This document shows, piece by piece, positions 1 to 9,996 of a DNA stretch of 64,000 nucleotides. The notes beneath the pieces are model-generated. The model had not been told where the DNA came from. It worked only from the letters and a program-made list of their open reading frames with translations, and ran no database searches. Position 1 is the stretch's first letter; each line of letters opens with the position of its first letter. Source of the DNA: Ignavibacteriales bacterium (GTDB lineage Bacteria > Bacteroidota > Ignavibacteria > Ignavibacteriales > Ignavibacteriaceae); the NCBI GenBank assembly GCA_015709675.1, contig CP054182.1:2149448-2213447 (forward strand), in the 5' to 3' direction. The translations under genes were made by a program, and so were the position numbers.

Positions 1-1
1 A

Positions 2-859
2 GGCACAGGAAACATCGGTATCGGTACTACAACACCGGATGAGAAACTGACGGTCAACGGAAATATGAAGATTTCCGGCAGTATTGAACTGGGTACAGGT
101 CTTATGGCTGAATCGCTCTTGAAATTCGAGGATATTGAAAGCGGGTTGTATAATGATGTGTATCGCCCCATCATCCTGACATCACAGGATGCAACCCTCG
201 GGTCCCGGCTTCAGTTCTTTACCGGCACTGAAAATACAAGCCGGTATTTCGAACTCAATTCACAGCGGGGTCTGGAACTCTCACTTAATACTCCCCTCCG
301 GATAAAAAATTCATCCTGGTCAAGAGGGCTCAGATTCAACTCAAACATTACAGAAGCTCTGGCTGCTGATAATTTTTATATATCAAGGGGCGGCACCACT
401 AATACCCGTGATGAACTGGTATTCCACATTGACAGCAGCGCCGGAAGTACCTTCGCAATCTTAACCCCTTCAGGTGACCCTATTCTAAATGCGAACGGAA
501 ATTCAGGAGGAATAGCTATAGGAAAAATGGTCACTACGGACGCAAAACTTGATGTTGAGGGGCCGATCTATATCAAAGGTAAACAGATGTTTGAGCTACG
601 AGAATATGCTTTTAATGGAGGAAGAGATATAGAGACTGGATATGAATCCTCCAAATGGACAGGAGTTATAGCCGGAGTGAGCGTGGACCAATTGGATATA
701 TACCGCTATGATACAGGATTCCGGCTTGACTGCTTTGAGCGAAACGGACAGATAAGAGTCCGTGTAAACCTTCCGGCAGACGGAGGAGCTCAGATAATAA
801 GAGTGTTCGTGCTCTTTATTCCAAAAGAGCTGATAGCTAACCCTAATACACCGAATTGA
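2..859 (+). CDS. Secreted tail-fibre-like repeat protein, 5' end outside window
   Basis: The frame is open from base 2, so the true start lies upstream; the ATG at 65 is internal. The first visible residues, GTGNIGIGTTTPDEKLTVNG, are the GNxGIGTxxPxEKLxVxG repeat common in phage tail-fibre-like and Bacteroidota surface proteins. A second such motif (GNSGGIAIGKMVTTDAKLDV) lies near bases 496-555. The last ~90 codons encode a domain also found at the end of the next two genes, with a Trp, an AG motif, a CFxRNGxIxxR motif and a final FIPKEL. It is the first of three tandem paralogues in the same orientation, 13 bp from the next. No T9SS sorting motif is present. The exact function is unknown; a surface adhesin or fibre is likely. 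Confidence 0.8.
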   Translation, partial: GTGNIGIGTTTPDEKLTVNGNMKISGSIELGTGLMAESLLKFEDIESGLYNDVYRPIILTSQDATLGSRLQFFTGTENTSRYFELNSQRGLELSLNTPLRIKNSSWSRGLRFNSNITEALAADNFYISRGGTTNTRDELVFHIDSSAGSTFAILTPSGDPILNANGNSGGIAIGKMVTTDAKLDVEGPIYIKGKQMFELREYAFNGGRDIETGYESSKWTGVIAGVSVDQLDIYRYDTGFRLDCFERNGQIRVRVNLPADGGAQIIRVFVLFIPKELIANPNTPN

Positions 860-872
860 GGAGAGCTGAAAA

Positions 873-2162
873 ATGAAAAACATGAATTATTACGAAAGTA
901 CCAGAATAATGAAAAAGTTTAATCTTGTAATACTGCTGCTTTTGCTGTTTTCAGCGGCTTCTTTGGCGCAGACCCTGCCAACAGATATTGTGATACAGGG
1001 TGTTTTGCGTGATCAGCAGAACAGATCATCAGCCGATGGTGAATATTCCATGACATTCTCCTTATATACTCAGGAATCAGGAGGCACTCCTGTCTGGACA
1101 AGTGTACCGCAGGGAGTAATGGTTCAGAATGGAGTATTCTCAGCCCGGCTGAATGAATTTAATGCAAATGTAACATTTCGCAGTAAATACTATGTCGGTA
1201 TTACCGTTATAGGTATGGGCGCTGAACTGGTCCCCCGGCTTGAATTAACTGCTGCCACAAATGCAATGGCAATTCGCGGCGGTCAGAATATTATTGCAGG
1301 AGCAGGATATATCGGTTTAGGAGTACTTAACCCTTCTGAACGTCTGGAAGTTTACGGCAATGTAAAAGTAAGCGGAAATGTATATACCAACGACAGTCTT
1401 TCGCTGGGTTCAAAAATCCGTTTCCAGAGTTCACCCGCAGGAATCTATAGCGCTAACGATAAACCTCTCCTTGTGCAAAATTCTTCAGAGGGTGCAGGTG
1501 ACCGGTTTGTGTTAAGCGCGGGCGGAGATGCTGAGACTCAAAATTCTCTGGAAGTAAACACTGGCAGAGGTGTTGAAACTGGCAATAATACTCCGGTGAT
1601 AATAAAGAACTCAGAATGGGGCAGAGGTTTGCAGTTCTTTTCAAATCTCGGAGGAGCACTCAGCGGTAATGAGTACTACATGTCGAGAGGTGGTCAGGAT
1701 AACGCAAAAAATGATTTGGTAATCCATATACCTGAGAACCAGGGAAGCCGTTTGCACCTTATGGCTTCAGGAAATAAATCCATGATGAGTGTTGACGGAA
1801 ACAGCGGTAATGTGGGTATAGGTAAATCACCAAATCAAAATGCAAAACTTGATGTAGCCGGAAATATTCATGTGGAAGGCTCAAGTCCTATTCATTTCAG
1901 AGTTTTTCTGATGGATGGCTTTTTTGCCGAATATAATACTCTTTACAGTGCAGAAGAATGGGTTGGTATAGTTGCTGGTATTAATTCGGCTGATTTTGAC
2001 CTGTACGAGCATCCCCTCACCGTAATTCAGCGCTATTGTTTTGTAAGAAACGGAACAATATGGATACGGGTTGGACAGCCGGCTCATGGAGGCCCGATTC
2101 CTGTGAGAGCAAGCATTATGTTTATTAAGAAGGAACTGGTTAACGGTTCAATGCCAAATTAA
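873..2162 (+). CDS. Secreted tail-fibre-like repeat protein, paralogue 2
   Basis: This 429-aa protein has an N-terminal signal peptide (MKKFNLVILLLLLFSAASLAQ) that begins at an internal ATG at 909. The ATG at 873 has the better Shine-Dalgarno (GGAGAG about 8 nt upstream) but adds 12 residues. The N-terminal region (about residues 35-135) is a beta-rich module: VIQGVLRDQQNRSSADGEY, then WTSVPQGVMVQNGVFSARL. It is followed by VGIG-type fibre repeats (GYIGLGVLNPSERLEVYGN, GNVGIGKSPNQNAKLDVAG). The final ~90 residues form the shared C-terminal domain (YCFVRNGTIWIRV ... IMFIKKELVNGSMPN). Collinear similarity to both neighbours indicates tandem duplication. There is no sorting domain, so secretion by T9SS is not supported; Sec export is. 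It is probably a surface fibre or adhesin; its ligand is unknown. Confidence 0.85.
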   Translation: MKNMNYYESTRIMKKFNLVILLLLLFSAASLAQTLPTDIVIQGVLRDQQNRSSADGEYSMTFSLYTQESGGTPVWTSVPQGVMVQNGVFSARLNEFNANVTFRSKYYVGITVIGMGAELVPRLELTAATNAMAIRGGQNIIAGAGYIGLGVLNPSERLEVYGNVKVSGNVYTNDSLSLGSKIRFQSSPAGIYSANDKPLLVQNSSEGAGDRFVLSAGGDAETQNSLEVNTGRGVETGNNTPVIIKNSEWGRGLQFFSNLGGALSGNEYYMSRGGQDNAKNDLVIHIPENQGSRLHLMASGNKSMMSVDGNSGNVGIGKSPNQNAKLDVAGNIHVEGSSPIHFRVFLMDGFFAEYNTLYSAEEWVGIVAGINSADFDLYEHPLTVIQRYCFVRNGTIWIRVGQPAHGGPIPVRASIMFIKKELVNGSMPN

Positions 2163-2183
2163 ACACCGGTATAATTTTTATTA

Positions 2184-3464
2184 ATGAATTTTGAAAGCAC
2201 AAAAATGAAGAAAATATTTTTACTGCAATTTTTCCTGTGCCTGCTGCTAACAGGAATCATATTTCCGCAGCAGGAAGGTCCTGGTATAGTGTTGCAGGGT
2301 ATACTGAGAGATCAGACTAACAGACAGGCACCAGATGGTGAATATACTATGTCATTTGCGATTTATGACAGTAAAACAGGCGGCACTGCCCTCTGGACGA
2401 GCGGACCGCAAAATGTTATGGTAAATAACGGAGTTTTTAATGCGCAGCTTAAAAACTTCGGCGCAAATGTTACATTTACTTCACAGTACTTTGTCGGGAT
2501 GACCGTTTCAGGAATGGGGAATGAACTTTCCCCAAGAATAGAGCTGAGCGCTGCACCTTATACACTAGGCATTAATGGTTCAGAGAATAAAGTTGGCGGT
2601 GATGGAAATGTTGGGTTTGGTACAACTAACCCGACAGAGCGTCTTGACGTAAACGGAAACGTAAAGATTTCCGGATATCTTGAGACCGGTGAAACCATAG
2701 CGCTGAGTTCACGGCTTCGCTTTAAGCAGGGCGGCGGCGGGTTATATGACAGCCATGATAAACCGCTGTTACAGCAGTCCTCAACAGATTTGACAGGTGC
2801 TTCACTTGTTTTCAGACCGGGCGGCAGCACCAACTCCCCGTTCAGTTTTCAGTTAAATGATAATAATGGCTTTGAATCTGATAACAACACTCCTTTCATT
2901 GTAAATAACAGTGAGTGGACCGGCGGAATCAAATTTTATTCATCACTCAACAATGCGAATAGCGGAGAGAATTATACTATAAGGCGCGGCGGTGACTTTT
3001 CCACAAAAAACATGCTGGCGCTTACTATAGAAGATGATATGGGAAGCGGACTGAGTGTAATCTCAGGCGAAAATAATTCTCTTCTCAGATTTGACGGTAA
3101 TTCCGGTTCAGTAGGACTTGGTATAAACCCACACCCTAATTCAGCATTAGATGTAAACGGTTCAATATTTGTAAATGGAGTTATTCCGTTTGAATATAAG
3201 GAATTCCAGGCATATGGTACTCATGTTGAAGTTAACACTAATTACGACGCAGATAAATGGTTTGCTCAGTTTGCAGGCATACATCCAAACGGGTTTGACG
3301 TTAATGAATATCCCGGTTCAAACCTTTCTCAATATTGTTTTGTTAAAAACGGCAAAATACATATAAAATCAATACTGCCTGCTCACATGTACAACCCTCT
3401 GCAAAGACTCTATATATTATTCATACGCAAGGAGCTGGTTGACGGTGCAATGCCCGTTCAGTAA
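2184..3464 (+). CDS. Secreted tail-fibre-like repeat protein, paralogue 3
   Basis: At 426 aa, this has the same architecture as the preceding gene: signal peptide (MKKIFLLQFFLCLLLTGIIF, ATG at 2205), N-terminal module with GIVLQGILRDQTNRQAPDGEY and LWTSGPQNVMVNNGVF, GNVGFGTTNPTERLDVNG and GSVGLGINPHPNSALDVNG repeats, then the C-terminal domain (QYCFVKNGKIHIK ... ILFIRKELVDGAMP). The ATG at 2184 has no clear ribosome site, so the start at 2205 (preceded by GAAAG) is at least as likely. It lies 21 bp after the previous stop and probably shares its transcript. The three copies differ most in the middle, consistent with diversification of an exposed fibre shaft. No enzyme motif is visible. Confidence 0.84.
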   Translation: MNFESTKMKKIFLLQFFLCLLLTGIIFPQQEGPGIVLQGILRDQTNRQAPDGEYTMSFAIYDSKTGGTALWTSGPQNVMVNNGVFNAQLKNFGANVTFTSQYFVGMTVSGMGNELSPRIELSAAPYTLGINGSENKVGGDGNVGFGTTNPTERLDVNGNVKISGYLETGETIALSSRLRFKQGGGGLYDSHDKPLLQQSSTDLTGASLVFRPGGSTNSPFSFQLNDNNGFESDNNTPFIVNNSEWTGGIKFYSSLNNANSGENYTIRRGGDFSTKNMLALTIEDDMGSGLSVISGENNSLLRFDGNSGSVGLGINPHPNSALDVNGSIFVNGVIPFEYKEFQAYGTHVEVNTNYDADKWFAQFAGIHPNGFDVNEYPGSNLSQYCFVKNGKIHIKSILPAHMYNPLQRLYILFIRKELVDGAMPVQ

Positions 3465-3523
3465 GCTTAATACGAGTATGCAAAAGGTAATAATTACATA
3501 ATTAAATAATTAAAGAGATTACA

Positions 3524-6500
3524 ATGAAAAAACAAACAGCATTAAAAAGTCACGGAAGCGGTCCGCTTCTGTTGCATATTTGTGTTGTCTTGCTTGCATT
3601 ACTGCTTGCACAAAGCCCTCAGTATGCGCAGCAGGCAAAGATGACACAGGGCAGCCATGTGTTTGGTCATGTTGATTCCGTCAGCAGGAATCTGGGACTA
3701 AGAATGCAGGCCACCGTTGGAAATGTTTTCGGAATAAACAGCACTGCCGGAAACGGAGGAGCATATATTGGGTTGTCAGGCCACTTTATGCTTCCGCCTA
3801 ATAGTCCGGTTGTGACTGCTTCACAAGGCGAGTTCCCTGACAAGATTGAGTTAAGATGGTCATTTGATGTCCTGAGTCCTCCGGCAGATAAGGATTACTT
3901 TAAGGTTTACCGTGACGGAAACCTTCTTGCGACTCTTCCTATGACTCAGAACTATTATTTTGACTATAATGTTTATCCGGGAACTTACTACAATTATGAG
4001 GTAACCGGTAATAACGAGTTCAATGAAAGCGGCAGGGGGCAGTCAATCGGATTTGTTAATCCTAACGGCGTAATAACCGGTAACATAGCCACACAATTCG
4101 GAACCCCGGTTCATGATGTTGAAGTGGTGCTTTCCCCAACCGTTGGCAAAGCATTATATTTTGATGGAATAAATGATTATGTGAATGCAGGCAGGACGCT
4201 GAACTTTGCAAACAAATCATTTTCAATTGAATTCTGGTTAAAGCGTCCTTCTCCCGATACCGGAATAATATTCAGCCAAAACTATACATCTGCAAATGCG
4301 AATGACCCTAACCGGCTTTCCCTTGGCTTTGCTTATCCGGGCAACGTGCTCACCGGTCATGCCGGCGTTCCGTTTTCGGTGACCATAACCGAAGACAGCG
4401 CATGGCATCATTATGCATGGGTGCAGGATAACATGGCAAGGAAAGGATATATTTACCGCGATGCCCGGCTGATTCATACGTATGATTTAGGCACAACGGT
4501 ATATACCGGAACCGGAACGTTTGAAATGGGACGCTCTCTTACAAAATACACGCACATGTATCTTGATGAAATGAGAGTCTGGGGAGCAGTTATTGACTCA
4601 GTCACCATTAAACGTAACATGAAAAGAACCGTTAACACAACTTCTCCGAATCTCCTTGCGTATTGGAAATTTGACGAGGGAATAGGAGACAGGATATTTG
4701 ACCTTTCTCCTGCTACCAATAACGGACTGGTGCATGGCAGTACCTTTAGCGATGAAACAGCAAGAGTAAGGACCACTGCATTTACCGATACCCTCGGGAA
4801 CTATACCATTGAAGGCATTAACTACGGCGCTTCCACTAACTTTTCAGTTATTCCTTCAAGAGATGCAAGATTGTTTAATCCTCCAACAAGGATTGTAACA
4901 CTTTCAAGCAGTAATACTGCAGCGAACAATATTGACTTCACCGATGTTTCGCAGATTCCTATAACAGGATTTGTGACGCACTCTGAGACGAGCTGTTTTG
5001 TTGACAGTGTGGAAATACTTGTTGACGGCAAATCCTGGAATCCGCGGATTTATACTAACGTCGAAGGCAAATATATTGCTGAGTTTGAGCCGGGAAGCAC
5101 TCACACACTAACGCCGGTAAGAAAAGGATATACATTCCTTCCTGCTTTCAGGCAGTATCAGAACATAGTTGATCCCATAGCAAGCGGACATTTCAGTCAG
5201 ACTGAAAAGTTCACCTTCAGCGGTAAAATTGCCGGCGGTGAGTGTGACAATATCATCGGTCCAAGCCGCATAATTTTAGAAAGTATGCCCTCTTGTTATG
5301 TTGATACCATTGAAACCAGCGTGAACGGAAGTTTTACTATAACAGGGCTTCCGCCGCTTCTTTATCGAGTCTCTATACAGCCGTTTAATCCGAATATCAC
5401 TTTTGATGCTGATACGGTCAGCTTAAAAGATACCAGCCAGACCAAGGGCTACAGATACTTCTCGCCTCTTATCGTAGAGGTATCAGGACTGCAGCCGGCA
5501 CCAAACTGCGATCTGGTTATTCTTGATCAGTTTATAAAGGTTCCTCTCCGTTATAAAATATATGAACAATATACATGGGACGGAGTAACAACAGAATGTG
5601 CTGTTGACACGGTTGAACTGACCATCTATAATGATATCAGTGATAAACTGAGCAACCCAAGAACTCTCTTCGCGGTTAATGGTCAGGCACGTGACACAAT
5701 CATCACCGGTTATCCGAATATTATATTCCCGTTCCTAAAGAAGATTGAAGTAGTAGCCACACACGAAGACGGAAGACAGGCACAGGATACCGCATGGGCA
5801 GTAGTTACCGGTATCAGACCGAGAACAAGCGCCTTTACAACAACTTCTCCTGCCATTCCAATTCTCATACTTCGCGACCCTCCGGGAGACGGAAGTTTTG
5901 CAACAATGAGCAGTTCAACGTCTGTTTCTAATTCAATTAGTATGTATGGAGAAGACAGAGAAACTTTTGGTATGAGCCGAACAATTTCCCTTGCTCCGGA
6001 CTTTACTTCAGAGACGGGATTTGGGTTCTCCGTTGAAACTGAAATTGATCTTACTTTTGATATTACCGGAAGCATGGAGTACACTCAGACCGGAAGAAAC
6101 ACTCGTGAACTTGCAACAACTATAACCACATCTGAAACATTCTCAACTGCCGGTGACGGAGGTGTGATTGGAGAAGAGGGTGATGTTTTTGTAGGCGGCG
6201 CAATGAATCTGACTTACGGTGTTACTGATGTGCTTGAGTATAATGACTCTTGCGGTTTCAGGCAGTACCGTAGTCTGGTTGTTTCACCTCAGGGTTTTGC
6301 CACAACATTTATCTATACACAAGATTATATCAAAAACTTTGTTTTGCCAAGTCTTGAACAGATTGGAGATACAACTAGCATAAAAAGCTGGAATAAAATA
6401 TTAGCTTACAATGACTCACTTAAGCGGAGTGCTGAATTCTCACGCAATCTTTCATTCAGCGCAGGTACGGTATCTGAGTTTGTTGAAACGACCGAACAGA

Positions 6501-9500
6501 CCATAAGTGAGATTTTTGAATTCGACATGACGGTTGATGCCAGTCTGGCTATTGACCTTGGTGCAACATTTAATGGTGTTGGTACTGTTGACGGATTTAC
6601 CTTTACGAGCGGATTCAGTTTTGGAGGTTCAAACTCTACTTCTACCACGACCTCTAATACTATCGGATTTACACTGACTGATGATGATCCGGGTGATGCA
6701 TTCTCCGTGAATGTATATAAGGATAAGGTGTATGGCACTCCGGTATTTGAACTGGTTGCCGGTCAGAGCTCATGTCCCTGGGAACCGGGAACAGTAGCCC
6801 GTGATTCAATGGGATTAATTTCTGATAACTCAATAGCAGTGAACGTTCATCCTGATTCATTTGCTGTGTTTAATCTGGGAATCCAGAACTTAGGACAGCT
6901 TGGCGAATCACGTGAGACCCAGCTTCGTGTTATTAATGAAAGCAACCCGAACGGCGCTCAGATAGCAGTTAATGGTATAACTCTGCAGGGTGGCCTGAAC
7001 TATACTGTTCAGCCAAACTCACAGATCAATACCGTGTTAACTATCAAGCGCGGTCCCCAGGCATATACCTATCAGGATATTGCACTGGTGCTTACCTCAC
7101 CGTGTGAATGGGATCAGGGTGCAGGCGGTGAAATTGCCATAGCTGATACTCTCTACTTCTCAGTATTCTTCCTTGAACCCTGCAGCGAAATTGCAGTGGC
7201 TGAACCGGGCCAGAACTGGCTGATAAATACTTCTAACGAGAATGATTTTAACATCAAACTCTTTGGATATGACCGCTTTGATCCGAATCTTCAGGAAGTT
7301 GTCCTCCAATACCGTCCGGTGGTAACCGCAGGAAAGCCGGTTCAGAACCGTAAATCTGAACTCGAGGATGAAAACAGATCTGAAGAAAGAAGTAAATCCG
7401 GATTAGATGAAAATAAAGAAGCCGGCAGATTGCAGCTTGATTATATATCAGAGCCGATAAGCAAATTTGCATATCGCGAGGTAATTGACTATAGCATGGA
7501 AAACAGAGCAGCGCTGCTGCTTTCAAACCCTGCTTATGCTCACTTATTTGACGGACCTGAAAATGTAGAAAACTGGCTTACCATAAAGACCATCCCGAGA
7601 GACAGTCTGCAGCCGGATTTCGTAACTGTTCAGTTCCTGACCCAAGGTGTTGCTGACGGCGTTTATGAAATACGCGCGGTTGCACAGTGCGGCGGCGGAA
7701 CAATCAGCGGAACCTCTGCGCTTGTGGTTGGAAGAATAGATAAAACACGTCCGAGAATAGCCGGTGTACCGCTGCCCGCGGATGGTGTGCTTAACCCGGA
7801 TGATCAGATTTCAATTACCTTCACCGAGGATATTGAATGTGAAGGCCTTAATGTGGTTGATAATTTTGCATTCATCAACACACAGACCGGCGACCCGGTT
7901 GACTATACCTTTACCTGCGGAGGAAAGACTATTACGTTTACTCCTAACGTTGCAAACCGCTTTATCGAAAATAAAGTGCTCAGAATGATTGTTAAGGGAG
8001 TTAAAGATAAGAGCGGAAACATCATGTCAGTTCCATTCGGAACTCAGTTCCGTGATTCGACTGCATGGGAGTTCCTTGTTGACCGCAATCCGGTTCGCTG
8101 GACAGGTGGTGAGATTGAAGTGGTCAAATATCTTGATGAAAGTGCAGAATTGCAGAGACAGTTAATAAATGATGGCGGCGCAAGTTTCCCTTATACATTG
8201 TTTGACTTCCCGCAGTGGATGAATGTAACTCCGATAAACGGAACCGTACAGTCATCAGGTGCAGTAACGGTTACTTTCAGATTTGATACTTCAATTCCGA
8301 CTGGTACCTACGTAGACACCATTTACGCGAATACCCTCAATGGTGATGAACCTCTTATCGTTAAACTGAGAGTACTCTGCCGTCCGCCGCTCTGGACTAT
8401 TAATCCGGAGGCGTTTGAGTTCTCCATGAACATGACTGCTAAGCTCTTTATTGATACCACAGCTTCAGACGATATCTATGATAGGGTTGCTGTTTATTCA
8501 GGAACTCAGCTCAGAGGTATCGGCGATGTATCACGGATCAGTAACACGAATCAGTATCGCTTATTCATAACAGTATACAGCAATACAATTTCCGGTGAAG
8601 CCCTTACCTTCAGAGTGTGGGATGCATCGGGATGTATTGAATATGGTCAGGTTATGGAGCAGTATAGCTTCCAGGCGAACAGCGTGCTTGGTGATATACA
8701 TAATCCTGTTCCTCTTACTGCAACTCAGCAGATACTGCAGCCATACAGTCTGCCCGAAGGATGGACCTGGCTGAGCTTCAACACTATTTCTGCAGATATG
8801 TCTCTTAACAGCGTTCTTTCAGGCGGCAATAATCAGGAAGGTGATGCTATAAAAGACCAGTCACGATTCAGCTTGTATGTAAATAACTATGGCTGGGTAG
8901 GCACCCTTGATACAATCCGTCCGGTAAGTAATTACCTATGGAAGAAATCAGCTCCGGTCAACTTTACAAGAACAGGTTATTCTATCCGTCCGGAAGCATA
9001 TCCGGTCAGGGTTGACTCAGGATGGAACTGGATTGGTTACATACCGCAGGAAAATCTGCCGGTGAATGCTGCCCTGCAGACCCTTCAGCCGCGCAATGGT
9101 GATATCATTAAGAGTCAGTTCCAGTTCGCTATCTATGACAGCGTTTATGGCTGGTTCGGTAATCTTCAGTTTATGCAGCCGAAACTTGGCTATCTGATCA
9201 AACTGAGCCGCAAGGATACACTTATCTATCCTTCACCTGTTCCTGGAATGCAGAATCTGCTTCTTGAAGAACAGCAGTATGTAAATACACTCGAAACCGT
9301 ACCGGGCTGGAGCGTGAATGCAGCTTCCTATGATGCTTCAATGATTGTAGTAGCTGCTCTTGAATCAGCAATGTATGATTCAGTCAGTCAGACAAAACGC
9401 CTTGGTGTTTTTGCCGGTGAGGAGTGCAGAGGAATAGCTGAACCAATAGCATATACTGATGGCAGACAGCTCTTCATGCTGACCATTTACGGAATGACCG

Positions 9501-9946
9501 GTCAGGCAGACACACTCAGTTTCAGAGTTGTTGATTTGCAGACAGGAAACATCCGCCAGAAGAGCACGATACTGACCTTTGATGCTAATGCATCATTCGG
9601 CAGTCCGCAGGAACCATATATAATTCCTGAGCTCACAACCTCAGCTGATGAAGGTAATCTGATTCCGGAAGAATTTATGCTGGCGCAGAACTACCCGAAT
9701 CCGTTTAACCCGACAACGACCATAAAATTTGGTCTGCCGGTTGAATCGAACGTGCGTATTACAATCTACGATATGATGGGCGCTGAGATTCTTGTGCTGC
9801 AAAACGGCACCATGAAACCTGGTTATCACTCAATGACCTGGGACGGCAGAAACAGCTTTGGTGTGGTTGTTCCCTCAGGAGTATATATTTACTCCATGCA
9901 GGCGGATAAGTTCAATCAGAGCAGAAAACTCATTTTCCTGAAATAA
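3524..9946 (+). CDS. Giant T9SS-exported surface protein with LamG domain
   Basis: This 2140-aa protein starts with a long signal peptide (hydrophobic stretch LLLHICVVLLALLLA). Visible regions: an Fn3-like stretch at ~100-180; a carboxypeptidase-regulatory-like domain beginning ~185 that appears split by a LamG/concanavalin-like domain at ~207-400 (ALYFDGINDYVNAG ... WKFDEG), with its second half at ~420-480; a Ser/Thr-rich alternating segment at ~800-1090; an SbsA-type Ig domain at ~1405-1510 (DKTRPRIAGVPLPADGV). Two copies of a WxxNPxxF module at ~1623-1733 and ~1927-2030 are shared with the next gene. The last ~90 residues are a T9SS type A sorting domain (AQNYPNPFNPTTTIKFGLP ... GVYIYSMQA). 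Export through SprA and surface attachment are expected from the family. Its binding target is unknown. Confidence 0.92.
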   Translation: MKKQTALKSHGSGPLLLHICVVLLALLLAQSPQYAQQAKMTQGSHVFGHVDSVSRNLGLRMQATVGNVFGINSTAGNGGAYIGLSGHFMLPPNSPVVTASQGEFPDKIELRWSFDVLSPPADKDYFKVYRDGNLLATLPMTQNYYFDYNVYPGTYYNYEVTGNNEFNESGRGQSIGFVNPNGVITGNIATQFGTPVHDVEVVLSPTVGKALYFDGINDYVNAGRTLNFANKSFSIEFWLKRPSPDTGIIFSQNYTSANANDPNRLSLGFAYPGNVLTGHAGVPFSVTITEDSAWHHYAWVQDNMARKGYIYRDARLIHTYDLGTTVYTGTGTFEMGRSLTKYTHMYLDEMRVWGAVIDSVTIKRNMKRTVNTTSPNLLAYWKFDEGIGDRIFDLSPATNNGLVHGSTFSDETARVRTTAFTDTLGNYTIEGINYGASTNFSVIPSRDARLFNPPTRIVTLSSSNTAANNIDFTDVSQIPITGFVTHSETSCFVDSVEILVDGKSWNPRIYTNVEGKYIAEFEPGSTHTLTPVRKGYTFLPAFRQYQNIVDPIASGHFSQTEKFTFSGKIAGGECDNIIGPSRIILESMPSCYVDTIETSVNGSFTITGLPPLLYRVSIQPFNPNITFDADTVSLKDTSQTKGYRYFSPLIVEVSGLQPAPNCDLVILDQFIKVPLRYKIYEQYTWDGVTTECAVDTVELTIYNDISDKLSNPRTLFAVNGQARDTIITGYPNIIFPFLKKIEVVATHEDGRQAQDTAWAVVTGIRPRTSAFTTTSPAIPILILRDPPGDGSFATMSSSTSVSNSISMYGEDRETFGMSRTISLAPDFTSETGFGFSVETEIDLTFDITGSMEYTQTGRNTRELATTITTSETFSTAGDGGVIGEEGDVFVGGAMNLTYGVTDVLEYNDSCGFRQYRSLVVSPQGFATTFIYTQDYIKNFVLPSLEQIGDTTSIKSWNKILAYNDSLKRSAEFSRNLSFSAGTVSEFVETTEQTISEIFEFDMTVDASLAIDLGATFNGVGTVDGFTFTSGFSFGGSNSTSTTTSNTIGFTLTDDDPGDAFSVNVYKDKVYGTPVFELVAGQSSCPWEPGTVARDSMGLISDNSIAVNVHPDSFAVFNLGIQNLGQLGESRETQLRVINESNPNGAQIAVNGITLQGGLNYTVQPNSQINTVLTIKRGPQAYTYQDIALVLTSPCEWDQGAGGEIAIADTLYFSVFFLEPCSEIAVAEPGQNWLINTSNENDFNIKLFGYDRFDPNLQEVVLQYRPVVTAGKPVQNRKSELEDENRSEERSKSGLDENKEAGRLQLDYISEPISKFAYREVIDYSMENRAALLLSNPAYAHLFDGPENVENWLTIKTIPRDSLQPDFVTVQFLTQGVADGVYEIRAVAQCGGGTISGTSALVVGRIDKTRPRIAGVPLPADGVLNPDDQISITFTEDIECEGLNVVDNFAFINTQTGDPVDYTFTCGGKTITFTPNVANRFIENKVLRMIVKGVKDKSGNIMSVPFGTQFRDSTAWEFLVDRNPVRWTGGEIEVVKYLDESAELQRQLINDGGASFPYTLFDFPQWMNVTPINGTVQSSGAVTVTFRFDTSIPTGTYVDTIYANTLNGDEPLIVKLRVLCRPPLWTINPEAFEFSMNMTAKLFIDTTASDDIYDRVAVYSGTQLRGIGDVSRISNTNQYRLFITVYSNTISGEALTFRVWDASGCIEYGQVMEQYSFQANSVLGDIHNPVPLTATQQILQPYSLPEGWTWLSFNTISADMSLNSVLSGGNNQEGDAIKDQSRFSLYVNNYGWVGTLDTIRPVSNYLWKKSAPVNFTRTGYSIRPEAYPVRVDSGWNWIGYIPQENLPVNAALQTLQPRNGDIIKSQFQFAIYDSVYGWFGNLQFMQPKLGYLIKLSRKDTLIYPSPVPGMQNLLLEEQQYVNTLETVPGWSVNAASYDASMIVVAALESAMYDSVSQTKRLGVFAGEECRGIAEPIAYTDGRQLFMLTIYGMTGQADTLSFRVVDLQTGNIRQKSTILTFDANASFGSPQEPYIIPELTTSADEGNLIPEEFMLAQNYPNPFNPTTTIKFGLPVESNVRITIYDMMGAEILVLQNGTMKPGYHSMTWDGRNSFGVVVPSGVYIYSMQADKFNQSRKLIFLK

Positions 9947-9959
9947 CATAAACATAACA

Positions 9960-9984
9960 GGGGTGCTCCTCTTAGGAGCACCCC
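9960..9984 (+). terminator. Perfect 11-bp hairpin between two surface-protein genes
   Basis: GGGGTGCTCCT (9960-9970) pairs perfectly with AGGAGCACCCC (9974-9984) across a 3-nt loop. It sits 13 bp after the stop of the 2140-aa gene and 12 bp before the next start. No U-run follows (GTTAATAAAG), so it may be a poor terminator, an mRNA-stabilising 3' hairpin, or a structure that modulates translation of the next gene. Confidence 0.5.
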
Positions 9985-9996
9985 GTTAATAAAGCA

